Positions 1 through 6,297 of a stretch of DNA of 6,297 nt are shown piece by piece; within the stretch, counting starts at the first letter, position 1, and every line of letters starts with the position of its first letter. The translations under genes were made by a program, and so were the position numbers. The stretch is from Pseudomonadota bacterium (GTDB lineage Bacteria > Pseudomonadota > Alphaproteobacteria > Ferrovibrionales > Ferrovibrionaceae): NCBI GenBank assembly GCA_021793055.1, contig JAJYTL010000196.1:1-6297 (forward strand), given 5' to 3'. A model generated the notes under the pieces. The model was given only the letters and a program-made list of their open reading frames with translations. It was not told where the DNA came from and made no database searches.

Positions 1-17
1 CTTCGATGCTTCCTCAT
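1..17 (-). CDS. Start of a minus-strand gene leaving the window, possibly an IS3-type transposase orfA
   Basis: On the minus strand an ATG at 17-15 is followed by AGG AAG CAT CGA, giving M-R-K-H-R before the window ends. Ten bases of purine-rich Shine-Dalgarno sequence (22-31) sit 4 nt upstream, which is the main reason to believe a gene starts here. The basic start M-R-K-H-R followed by S or R resembles the N-terminus of many IS3-family OrfA proteins, which open with a basic helix-turn-helix segment; this is recalled family knowledge and five residues cannot prove it. Minus-strand TG dinucleotides at 81 and 53 could mark the 5'-TG end of such an element, but the other end lies outside the window. 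It could equally be an unrelated gene divergent from the kinase. Confidence 0.35.
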
Positions 18-21
18 GGCT

Positions 22-31
22 TCCTTCCTCC
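22..31 (-). promoter_or_regulatory. Strong Shine-Dalgarno for the gene leaving the left edge
   Basis: Minus strand GGAGGAAGGA, ending 4 nt before the ATG at 17. It contains two overlapping SD-like cores (GGAGG and AAGGA), at 9 and 4 nt from the start codon. It is one of the best ribosome binding sites in the window and supports real translation of the edge ORF. Confidence 0.5.
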
Positions 32-243
32 GAAAGCCCATCAGCACCGGTCAATTCAATCCCTTCGTTCTGTCCACCTCAAGGCGCGCATTCCACTCGG
101 AGGCCAATCGGTAACAATCTTGGACCGGCAGAGCGCATAGGAGGTTCTTTAGAATTCTTGTAGCAGGTTGCTAACCATTCCTTCATCGTGATTCTCGTAC
201 TTGTTTGGTGATGTCCCGTATTGCCCGGTTGGTTAAGCCTTTA

Positions 244-250
244 AGGAAGG
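244..250 (+). promoter_or_regulatory. Ribosome binding site of the PAS sensor kinase
   Basis: AGGAAGG ends 7 nt before the ATG at 258 and fixes that start. The short palindrome CCTTTAAGG (238-246) overlaps its first bases; it is too small to call a control element. I found no convincing -35/-10 pair in 82-240, so the promoter remains unplaced. Confidence 0.65.
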
Positions 251-257
251 GTCCGCG

Positions 258-2288
258 ATGGCTTCGAAGCCAGCGTCTCACCTGCCACCACGAAAGCGCC
301 AAAGAACTCTAAAGTCGAGGGGTACTGTCTCCGTAAATCGCGATGCGCCGGGAAACCTAGCGGGGGAATCCTTACAGCGGGCCGAAGAGCGAGAGCAGCG
401 CTACGCGCTGATACTTGCCGGTTCAAATGACGCTCTTTGGGACTGGGACCTAAGAACCGGAGAAGTTTACCGCTCGGCCCGTATAAAGGAAATTCTCGGA
501 TTCGAGGAGACCGCATCCGACCTTACCGCTGAAGAGTGGGTTCAACGCATTCACGCGGACGACCGCGACCGGTATCAAGAGTGCCTCATCGAATACTTGA
601 AAGGGATGACCGAGCGTTTAGAGCGCAGGTACCGGGTAAGAGATGCCGTTGGCACGTACCGCTGTGTTATGGAGCACGCCAAGGGGCTTCGTGATGAGGG
701 GAATCGTGTCTATCGGATTGCCGGGTCTCTGCGCGACATAACCCAGCAGGTCGAAGCGGAAGAGAAACTGAGATGTAGCGAGCGACGTTATCGCGAAATT
801 GTCGCAATTGCTTCGGATCGGATATGGGAGATGGATTCCCAACTTCGGTTCACGGCTTTTTCGGGTGCCGGAGCTGATGGAGTACAGGAACAGGATGCCT
901 TGGGCAAATCGCCTTGGGAGGTCTTCGGTGTCGATCCTGTGGAGGATGCCCAATGGGGACAGCTCAAGGCGCTTTTCGAAAGACATCAGCCCTTCCGGAA
1001 TCACCTTCGCTCCGGCAGCTATTCCCAAGGCACAATGGAGTACTACCGCATCAGCGGCACCCCGATTTTTGATGATACCGGTACCTTCGCCGGCTATTAC
1101 GGGGTCACTACAATCGAGACAAAGACAATCGCTGCGCTGAAACGCGCGCAGAAGGCAGAGGACTTTTTGCGCAGCGCGGTGAACAGCATTTCTGCGGGGT
1201 TCGCCATCTATTGCGAGGACGGCCTTCTGGTGACCTGCAACGAGCCCTACCGTCAAATATATTCCAACGTTTCCGATCTTCTGGTGCCCGGCACCTCCCT
1301 CGAGACTATTACCCGGGCAGCTTTTGCACGGAGGCAATACGTGGATTGCGAAGGATCGGAGGACTCCTGGCTAGAAGACCGATCGAATCGTTACAACAAG
1401 GCGCCCGGCTCCATTGAGCAGCAACTCGCCGATGGGCGGTTTATCCTGGTTACAGAGCGGCGCATGCCCAACGGGTGTATCGCCAGCCTCCACATCGATA
1501 TTACCGCGCAGAAGCACGCCGAGGCTGCACAGCGGGCAGCCGCTCTTGAGGCCCAGGATGCAAATCAGGCGAAGAGTGAGTTCCTGGCCAGCATGAGCCA
1601 CGAGCTGCGGACGCCTTTGAACGCAATAATCGGGTTCTCCGAACTGATGCGAGACGGCCTATTCGGTCCGCTCGGCGATGAGCGCTATCAGGCCTATGCC
1701 GAGGATATTCACCTGAGCGGTCGGCATCTGCTATCAATCATCAACGATATCCTCGATTTCGCGAAAATCGATTCGGGCAGGCAGCAGTTGGTCGAGAAGG
1801 TGGTCGACCTCTCTGCTATCGTTGCGGAATCGATCGGGGCACTATTGCTGCAGGCTGAGCAAGAACAGGTTGGGTTGTCGAGCGACAGCCCGCCAGCGCC
1901 GGGATTCCTCCTCGCCGACGAGACTAAGATTCGTCAAATCCTTATGAACTTGATCTCGAACGCGATCAAGTTCACACCGGCAGGGGGACGCATTACGGTC
2001 AGCCAATGCATCGATCCGGAAGGTCGCCTTGCACTCAAAGTCACAGACACGGGCGTCGGTATGACGGCAAAAGAAATTCCGATTGCACTCGAGCCGTTCC
2101 GACAGTTGGATGGTCGGCTGAATCGCAAATACTCGGGCACTGGGTTGGGTTTGCCTCTGACGAAGAGGTTGGTTGAGCTCCACGGTGGAGACTTGACGAT
2201 CGATAGCACACCTGGACAGGGGACGACCGTATCCGCGGTGTTTCCGGCCAATCGGACGATCGCGAAATGGGCAACAGTCAACAGATAG
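258..2288 (+). CDS. Soluble three-PAS sensor histidine kinase (orphan)
   Basis: A 676-residue two-component sensor kinase that autophosphorylates a histidine from ATP and would pass the phosphate to a response regulator. Three PAS-like sensor modules are stacked: about residues 46-165 (PAS_3-like, W-D-W-D-L-R-T-G, ending R-D-I-T), 175-290, and 300-418 (PAS_7-like, ending D-I-T). A short helix (about 420-440) leads to the HisKA domain, with H448 in the H-box S-H-E-L-R-T-P. The stretch after it (G-F-S-E-L-M, G-P-L-G, I-N-D-I-L-D) is typical of alphaproteobacterial PleC/DivJ-like kinases. The HATPase domain is complete: N-box N568, G1 D597-x-G-x-G, F-box F614, G2 G627-T-G-L-G. There is no signal peptide, membrane segment or receiver domain, so it should be cytosolic. 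No response regulator lies within the window, so partner and signal are unknown. Several PAS cysteines exist but no cofactor-binding motif can be assigned. The start is supported by AGGAAGG at 244-250. Confidence 0.93.
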   Translation: MASKPASHLPPRKRQRTLKSRGTVSVNRDAPGNLAGESLQRAEEREQRYALILAGSNDALWDWDLRTGEVYRSARIKEILGFEETASDLTAEEWVQRIHADDRDRYQECLIEYLKGMTERLERRYRVRDAVGTYRCVMEHAKGLRDEGNRVYRIAGSLRDITQQVEAEEKLRCSERRYREIVAIASDRIWEMDSQLRFTAFSGAGADGVQEQDALGKSPWEVFGVDPVEDAQWGQLKALFERHQPFRNHLRSGSYSQGTMEYYRISGTPIFDDTGTFAGYYGVTTIETKTIAALKRAQKAEDFLRSAVNSISAGFAIYCEDGLLVTCNEPYRQIYSNVSDLLVPGTSLETITRAAFARRQYVDCEGSEDSWLEDRSNRYNKAPGSIEQQLADGRFILVTERRMPNGCIASLHIDITAQKHAEAAQRAAALEAQDANQAKSEFLASMSHELRTPLNAIIGFSELMRDGLFGPLGDERYQAYAEDIHLSGRHLLSIINDILDFAKIDSGRQQLVEKVVDLSAIVAESIGALLLQAEQEQVGLSSDSPPAPGFLLADETKIRQILMNLISNAIKFTPAGGRITVSQCIDPEGRLALKVTDTGVGMTAKEIPIALEPFRQLDGRLNRKYSGTGLGLPLTKRLVELHGGDLTIDSTPGQGTTVSAVFPANRTIAKWATVNR

Positions 2289-2503
2289 CGTTGCATTCCC
2301 TTTGACATCGGCCATTGCAGCAAACGACTAAGCTTCCACCTCCTGCCAACAACGCTCCCCGGCGGGCAGTAGCTTTCCAAAGCTAGAGAAGCGAGATTCC
2401 CTTGGGCGCTGGCCGCCGCTAACCAGTCCAGGCTCGGACGAGTGACGTAGGCGTGTATCGTCCGTGCCGCGATTGGCTGGGGGTGCGCTCTTCGGGGCAG
2501 GAG

Positions 2504-2683
2504 ATCTCATTCACGGCATCACACTCGCACCGCGTGCCGCGTGCCGCATCGCGCTCCATTTGCCGTCCGCGAATGACCGCAAACTGGCACGGAGACATTG
2601 ACGGCGTCTTGATCGCCGCTTTCGTGAACCCCTCAACCGACTGCGCCGCGAAAGGCTCTTTACTCCCTCTGGCGGTCGATTCC
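2504..2683 (+). repeat. Left arm of a long imperfect inverted repeat with peptide-level similarity to the right arm
   Basis: Hand alignment to the reverse complement of 2697-2858 shows two well-matched blocks. Block 2504-2539 matches 2858-2823 at 29 of 36 bases, and block 2594-2653 matches 2789-2730 at 42 of 60. GTCGATTCC (2675-2683) then pairs with GGAGCCGAC (2697-2705) around a 13-nt loop. Read on the plus strand the arm gives I-S-F-T-A-S-H-S-H-R-V-P, then D-I-D-G...A-x-V-x-P-S-x-D, then L-L...A-V-x-S. The frame is open from a GTG at 2453 to 2776, but that start has no good Shine-Dalgarno sequence. The spacer between the two blocks is 54 nt here and 33 nt in the right arm, a difference of seven whole codons. 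I do not recognise the protein family. It may be a gene remnant, one half of a decayed small mobile element, or a structured RNA. Confidence 0.6.
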
Positions 2684-2696
2684 TTTCCTCGCCAAT

Positions 2697-2858
2697 GGAG
2701 CCGACGGCGCGGAGGAGAAGAAATTCATCGTTCGCGGAGCTGTCGTTTGAAGGGATTACCACAGCTCCAGCGATGATGCCGTCAACGTCCTTTAAGGCAA
2801 GCAGGCATTCGGTAACCACGAGTGGGACGCGGCGCGAGCGCGATGCGTTGAATGAGAT
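2697..2858 (-). repeat. Right arm of the same imperfect inverted repeat
   Basis: Read on the minus strand this arm gives I-S-F-N-A-S-R-S-R-R-V-P, an 11-residue spacer, then D-V-D-G-I-I-A-G-A-V-V-I-P-S-N-D, then L-L-L-R-A-V-G-S-I. The left arm shows the same order, with mostly conservative changes such as I/V, T/N and H/R. A minus frame is open from 2939 to 2511. Within it an ATG at 2888-2886 has GAGG four bases upstream, a modest start that would place F-A-A-K-E-H before the I-S-F block. Weaker similarity to the left arm may extend outward to about 2905. Because the minus frame runs on through the left arm, the fragment has no natural 3' end of its own, which favours a decayed copy over a working gene. 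The family is not recognised. Confidence 0.58.
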
Positions 2859-3076
2859 ATGCTCCTTTGCGGCGAATGTCTGCAGCATGTCGCCTCGCCC
2901 GGGGTGCACCGACACAGAGCCCTCAAGGGCCTCGCTCAAGCCAAAATTCCGGCCTCAAGCTCAGCGTCAAACGCCTGGGGGTCGCCGGCCAGCCCACGCC
3001 AGTCGTTCACAATCGCGTGAGGACGGGGAATTGACGCAGCAACGCAAAGCGGAGGGCCCTAGGATCGCGACCCGTC

Positions 3077-3094
3077 CCGCTTCGGATGGAGCGG
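3077..3094 (+). promoter_or_regulatory. Small hairpin in the leader of the propeller gene
   Basis: CCGCT (3077-3081) and AGCGG (3090-3094) form a perfect 5-bp stem with an 8-nt loop, followed by an A-rich run (3097-3103). It sits about 26 nt before the ATG at 3121. The stem is short and could be chance; no known riboswitch pattern is recognised. A TTGACG at 3031-3036 looks like a -35 box but has no matching -10 at normal spacing. Confidence 0.2.
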
Positions 3095-3111
3095 TTAAAA
3101 AAATTGTTCAC

Positions 3112-3115
3112 GAGG
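3112..3115 (+). promoter_or_regulatory. Ribosome binding site deciding the start of the propeller gene
   Basis: GAGG lies 5 nt before the ATG at 3121. Together with the signal peptide encoded directly after that ATG, it selects 3121 over the in-frame ATG at 2695, which is 142 codons further upstream. Confidence 0.55.
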
Positions 3116-3120
3116 TTGAT

Positions 3121-4170
3121 ATGACCAAGTACCGCGTCGCTGTTATTTTCGCCTCTATTGCGGTGTTGAGCTTTTTGGCACCTTTCGGGACAGCCGCAGC
3201 GAAGCCTGCATCCCACAGCTCGAATCCGCTAGTAATCGGAACGGCCGCGAGTCCTCCAATGGGGCCGGGGCCGGGCCGGATCTTTTTGGTAAATCCGGTA
3301 GGAATGGGTGTTCGCTCGGGATCATTCGGCAAGGCGGGCACACCTTCGGGCAATAGCTTCTTCGCGGCATATGGTCGATCCGGTGCGGTTTATGTCCCGA
3401 CGCTGGCTGGAAAAATGATTGTTCTCAACGCGGAGTCCCTCAAGGAAACCACGGCATTTCCCGTGATCTCGGCGGCGCGGCTCGCGCGCGTGGTGCCTCG
3501 GCATAATCTGGTTCTCGTTCTGTCAGCGAAAGGTATCGCTGCTTACGGCCTGAAGACCCGGCGCCCCGCCTTTAGCCTTCCCATTGGCGGAAATGCCATT
3601 GCTGTCAATGCGGCGGAGACCCGTGCATTCATCGGCGGCAACATGGACACCCATATTACCGAAATTACCCTTCCACAGGGCAGGGTCATCGGCACAAAGC
3701 GGATCGCGCACTCCGGAGACCTTCTGATCGCGCGCGGAAAATTGTTTTCTGCCAACATGAAATCGGGAATTCTATCCATACTTGATCTGAAGTCCGGGAA
3801 CATAACTAAAATTCGGACCAAAGAGGTCGATCCTGCTTTCTCGTACGATCATATTCCTGCTGCGAACGCGGGTTTCATGCAGCTTGCTGCCTCGTCAAGT
3901 GGCCGGATCGTCTACGCTGCAGGATTCTCGGGACATATCCTCAAATTCTCGACTGTTCATGACAAATATTTGGGCGAAATTTCCGTCATTGCCGCAAAAC
4001 ACGGGCCGAATAAGCTGAGCGGCCTCGCGATCGTCGATCACGGCCGCGAAGCACTTGTGACGATCGAAAATCGACATGAAGCGGCGCTGGTCGCGCTTGG
4101 AACAGGCAAGATCGTCCATGTCTTCCCCGGCGTTACGAGCAATCGGTGGGTCGTATCTCAAAGACCCTAA
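3121..4170 (+). CDS. Exported beta-propeller-like protein (YncE/YVTN type), function unknown
   Basis: A 349-residue protein with a clear Sec signal peptide: M-T-K-Y-R, a hydrophobic core at about residues 6-22, and a likely cleavage after A-A-A at 27. The mature part shows the rhythm of a beta-propeller. Successive segments read as a strand, a turn and then an I-x-x-L/I-D/N-x-x-S/T-G-like strand end: about 88-108 (A-V-Y-V-P...I-V-L-N-A-E-S-L), 168-190, 206-228 (S-I-L-D-L-K-S-G), 262-286 and 310-335 (L-V-A-L-G-T-G-K). This resembles YncE/YVTN-repeat proteins, which are periplasmic or surface scaffolds usually lacking a known enzymatic role. No catalytic or haem motif is seen, and only one cysteine-poor chain is present, as expected for an exported protein. 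It stands alone: the kinase ends about 830 nt upstream and the next gene converges from the right. A copper or kinase link is not indicated. The fold call is moderate, the export call strong. Confidence 0.8.
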   Translation: MTKYRVAVIFASIAVLSFLAPFGTAAAKPASHSSNPLVIGTAASPPMGPGPGRIFLVNPVGMGVRSGSFGKAGTPSGNSFFAAYGRSGAVYVPTLAGKMIVLNAESLKETTAFPVISAARLARVVPRHNLVLVLSAKGIAAYGLKTRRPAFSLPIGGNAIAVNAAETRAFIGGNMDTHITEITLPQGRVIGTKRIAHSGDLLIARGKLFSANMKSGILSILDLKSGNITKIRTKEVDPAFSYDHIPAANAGFMQLAASSSGRIVYAAGFSGHILKFSTVHDKYLGEISVIAAKHGPNKLSGLAIVDHGREALVTIENRHEAALVALGTGKIVHVFPGVTSNRWVVSQRP

Positions 4171-4504
4171 GCGCATAGCGCCTAAGTCGTGGCTAATCGG
4201 CTTGCAAGTTCCCTTTGGCAACGACGTCTAAGCGATGAACTTTTCCCACAACGAGCTCTTCGGCGCTACGAAAGTGCCTATCCTGATGATCGGGGATGCT
4301 TTCAGGCGGTTCTCGCCCGTCGCGGAGCCACGGTTCAACCGGAGAGGAGCGGCCGGCGTCGGGGTGCTCGAGTGGGTCTGTGTCTGCTGGCATGGGGGCT
4401 GGACATCGTGCTGAACCGGTGTGCCGTTAACGGAACTCGGCCGGTCGTATCCCGGGCGAAGCGGTCAGCCCAAGGGCTCTGAGGTTCGGGAGCGCCGGAC
4501 CCGG
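4171..4504. other. Convergent spacer between the propeller and copper ATPase genes
   Basis: A 334-base stretch with no supported gene. It holds a perfect 10-bp palindrome CCGTTAACGG (4424-4433), a short AGCCC-AA-GGGCT dyad (4467-4478), and an imperfect hairpin beside the ATPase stop codon. A 59-codon plus frame (4235-4414) and frames of 97 and 66 codons on either strand are open, but lack good ribosome binding sites or recognisable products. Confidence 0.5.
4483..4501 (-). terminator. Possible weak hairpin terminator of the copper ATPase gene
   Basis: GGTTCGG (4483-4489) and CCGGACC (4495-4501) form a 7-bp stem with one mismatch around a 5-nt loop, starting 3 nt beyond the ATPase stop codon on the minus strand. 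No T-run follows in the direction of transcription, so at best it is a poor intrinsic terminator. Position is the main argument for it. Confidence 0.2.
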
Positions 4505-6297
4505 CTATCTGGATGGGTCGGTGGTCGCGCCGATTGATTCCAGATGCAACCGGCGGAGACGCAGGGCGTTGGTTACCACCGAAACCGAACTCATCGACAT
4601 CGCCAGAGCGGCAATGACCGGACTGAGCAGGATGCCGAAAAACGGATAGAGCACGCCGGCGGCCACAGGCACGCCGACCGCGTTGTAGATGAAGGCGAGT
4701 AACAGATTCTGACGGATGTTATCCATGGTGGCGCGGCTCAGCCGCCGGGCGCGGGCGATGCCGGCAAGGTCACCCTTGACCAGGGTCACGCCGGCGCTCT
4801 GCATCGCGACCTCGGTGCCCGTGCCCATGGCAATGCCGATATCGGCCTCGGCCAATGCCGGCGCGTCGTTCACGCCATCTCCGGCCATGGCGACGACCCG
4901 CCCCTCGGCACGCAGGCGGCGCACCACCGCATGTTTTTGGTCGGGCAGGACGTCCGCCTCGACCTCCGTAATCCCGAGCCGCTGGGCGACGGCCTCGGCC
5001 GTGCGGCGATTGTCGCCGGTCAACATGACAATCCGGATGCCCTCCGCCCGAAGCGTCGCGAGCGCGCCTTCTGTCGTGGACTTCACGGGATCGGCGACAG
5101 CAAGCACGCCGGCCGGCTTGCCATCCACGGCCATGAACAGCGCCGTTGCGCCAGAAGAGCGAAAGCCGTCGGCCGTCGCGCCGAGATCCACGACGCCGGC
5201 GCCTTCGGAATCCATCAGACCGGCATTGCCAAGAGCCACACGACGGCCCTCGATTCTTCCCCGCACGCCCTGCCCGGTAACGGATCCAAAATCAGATGGT
5301 TCCGACAACGCGAGCTTCCGGTCGGTTGCCGCGCGAACGATCGCCGCCGCCAAAGGATGCTCGCTTGACCGCTCGAGGCTGGCCGCAAGCCGCAACACCT
5401 CATCGTCCGAGAATCCCGGCGCCGCGACCACGTCGGTGACGCGGGGTTTTCCTTCAGTGAGCGTACCGGTCTTATCCGTGATCAGGGTATCGACCTTCTC
5501 CATCCGCTCCAGAGCTTCCGCCGACTTGATCAAGACGCCGACGGTGGCGCCCTTGCCGACGCCGACCTGGATCGACATCGGTGTCGCAAGCCCGAGGGCG
5601 CAGGGGCAGGCAATAATCAGAACGGAAACGGCCGCCAGCAGTCCGTAGGCCAGAGCCGGCGCCGGGCCCCAGAGCGCCCATCCCACGAAGGATAGGGCCG
5701 CAGCGGCAATCACTGCCGGCACGAAATAGCCAGCAACGATATCCGCCAGGCGCTGTATAGGCGCGCGCGAGCGTTGCGCCTCGCTCACCATAGCGACGAT
5801 CCGTGCCAGCACCGTTTCCGCGCCAATCTTCTCCGCGCGCATGACCAGCGCACCGGTGCCATTGATCGTGCCACCAATCAGCGTGTCGCCCTGTTTCTTG
5901 GGAACCGGCATGGATTCGCCAGTCACCATCGATTCATCGACATTGCTCCGCCCTTCCAGAACCCTGCCATCGACGGGCACCGCATCGCCCGGGCGGACGC
6001 GCAGCCGGTCTCCCGCCTGAACACGATCAAGCGTGATCTCTTCGTCGGAACCGTCGGTGCGGAGACGATGGGTGGTCTTCGGCGCGAGGTTGAGGAGAGC
6101 GCGAATGGCGCCGCCGGTCTGCTCCCGGGCTCTCAATTCCAGGACCTGGCCGAGAAGCACCAGAACCGTAATGACGGCGGCCGCCTCGAAATACGTATCC
6201 ACGGTCCCGTCCGGCGCCTGGAAACCCACAGGAAATATATGCGGGGCCAAGGTCGCGACGACGCTGTAAATGTATGCCGTGCCAGTACCGAGCGCGA
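4505..6297 (-). CDS. copA: Copper-exporting P1B-type ATPase, N-terminus outside the window
   Basis: An inner-membrane pump that uses ATP to move Cu(I) out of the cytoplasm. The window shows 596 codons up to a TAG at 4507-4505. Counting from the first full codon (6295), the order is: end of a membrane helix (A-L-G-T-G-T-A-Y), next helix about 35-53, actuator loop with T-G-E-S 125-128, two helices with the transport motif C-P-C at 230-232, phosphorylation site D274 in D-K-T-G-T, H-P at 313-314 in the nucleotide-binding domain, T-G-D-N 426-429, G-D-G-V-N-D 472-477, and two final helices. Those last helices carry Y-N (537-538) and M-S-M-S-S (566-570), the residues typical of Cu(I) rather than Zn/Cd pumps. 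All catalytic motifs are intact. Missing to the right are the first helices and any metal-binding domains. The TTG at 6250 is an internal leucine codon, not a start. The promoter, and hence any CueR-type control, lies outside. Confidence 0.95.
   Translation of the reverse strand, partial: ALGTGTAYIYSVVATLAPHIFPVGFQAPDGTVDTYFEAAAVITVLVLLGQVLELRAREQTGGAIRALLNLAPKTTHRLRTDGSDEEITLDRVQAGDRLRVRPGDAVPVDGRVLEGRSNVDESMVTGESMPVPKKQGDTLIGGTINGTGALVMRAEKIGAETVLARIVAMVSEAQRSRAPIQRLADIVAGYFVPAVIAAAALSFVGWALWGPAPALAYGLLAAVSVLIIACPCALGLATPMSIQVGVGKGATVGVLIKSAEALERMEKVDTLITDKTGTLTEGKPRVTDVVAAPGFSDDEVLRLAASLERSSEHPLAAAIVRAATDRKLALSEPSDFGSVTGQGVRGRIEGRRVALGNAGLMDSEGAGVVDLGATADGFRSSGATALFMAVDGKPAGVLAVADPVKSTTEGALATLRAEGIRIVMLTGDNRRTAEAVAQRLGITEVEADVLPDQKHAVVRRLRAEGRVVAMAGDGVNDAPALAEADIGIAMGTGTEVAMQSAGVTLVKGDLAGIARARRLSRATMDNIRQNLLLAFIYNAVGVPVAAGVLYPFFGILLSPVIAALAMSMSSVSVVTNALRLRRLHLESIGATTDPSR

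Larger units (their letters stand above)
2289..3120. other. 832-base region without a convincing gene, built around an inverted duplication
   Basis: Frames stay open on both strands here, as is common in GC-rich DNA, but none has a good ribosome binding site plus a recognisable product. The central part (2504-2858) is an imperfect palindrome described under the two arms. Flanks 2289-2503 and 2859-3076 show nothing clear; a short dyad TAGCTTT-CC-AAAGCTA at 2370-2385 has too small a loop and no T-run, so it is not a credible terminator for the kinase. No tRNA, rRNA or CRISPR-like repeat is visible. Confidence 0.6.

Noticed and set aside
618..1337. 239-codon minus-strand frame within the kinase
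   Set aside because: It is antisense to the PAS modules of a well-supported gene and shows no domain pattern or ribosome binding site.
2370..2385. TAGCTTT-CC-AAAGCTA dyad downstream of the kinase as a terminator
   Set aside because: The loop of two bases is too tight, the stem is AT-rich, and no T-run follows.
2504..2858. Inverted repeat as a retron msr-msd or CRISPR-like element
   Set aside because: No reverse transcriptase or cas gene is in the window, there are no short regularly spaced direct repeats, and the arms are too diverged for a functional msd stem.
3031..3065. TTGACG as the -35 box of a promoter for the propeller gene
   Set aside because: At 16-18 nt spacing the bases are GC-rich (GGGCCC) with no -10-like hexamer; the nearest TAGGAT is 23 nt away.
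4235..4414. 59-codon plus frame (M-N-F-S-H-N-E-L-F-G...) between the propeller and ATPase genes
   Set aside because: There is no Shine-Dalgarno sequence before the ATG, the product is not recognised, and the cysteine- and tryptophan-rich tail looks random. It could be a remnant, but nothing supports a working gene.
4189..4482. 97-codon plus frame in the convergent spacer
   Set aside because: The start overlaps the end of the propeller region without a ribosome binding site, and the arginine-rich product has no recognisable motif.
4716..5648. 310-codon plus-strand frame inside the copper ATPase gene
   Set aside because: It lies wholly antisense to intact ATPase motifs, has a serine/alanine/arginine-rich composition typical of antisense shadows in GC-rich DNA, and shows no recognisable domain.

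Overview
This window looks like an accessory stretch of an alphaproteobacterial genome. That assignment rests on the PleC/DivJ-like phosphoacceptor region of the sensor kinase and on overall coding style; no rRNA or housekeeping marker is present, so it is an inference. Three genes can be supported well: a soluble three-PAS sensor histidine kinase (258-2288, +), a secreted beta-propeller-like protein of unknown role (3121-4170, +), and the C-terminal two thirds or more of a copper-exporting P1B-type ATPase (4505-6297, -, running off the right edge).

Left edge (1-257): the first 17 bases read on the minus strand as a start codon plus four further codons, behind a very strong Shine-Dalgarno sequence. 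This resembles the start of an IS3-type transposase orfA leaving the window, so an insertion element may abut the kinase leader. The kinase has its own good ribosome binding site.

Middle (2289-3120): about 830 bases hold no convincing gene but contain the most unusual structure in the window. This is a long imperfect palindrome centred near 2690, with arms of about 160-180 bases. Read towards the axis from either side, both arms encode recognisably similar peptides, and the larger length differences between the arms keep the reading frame. They look like two diverged copies of the same short element or gene fragment facing each other. I do not recognise the family.

Right part: the propeller gene and the copper ATPase converge on a 334-base spacer (4171-4504) that holds only weak hairpins and a doubtful 59-codon frame. 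The ATPase is visibly more GC-rich than the kinase, which fits separate histories. The three genes show no sign of forming an operon or a common pathway. The window reads as a patchwork: possible mobile element, orphan sensor kinase, decayed inverted duplication, exported propeller protein, metal-resistance gene.
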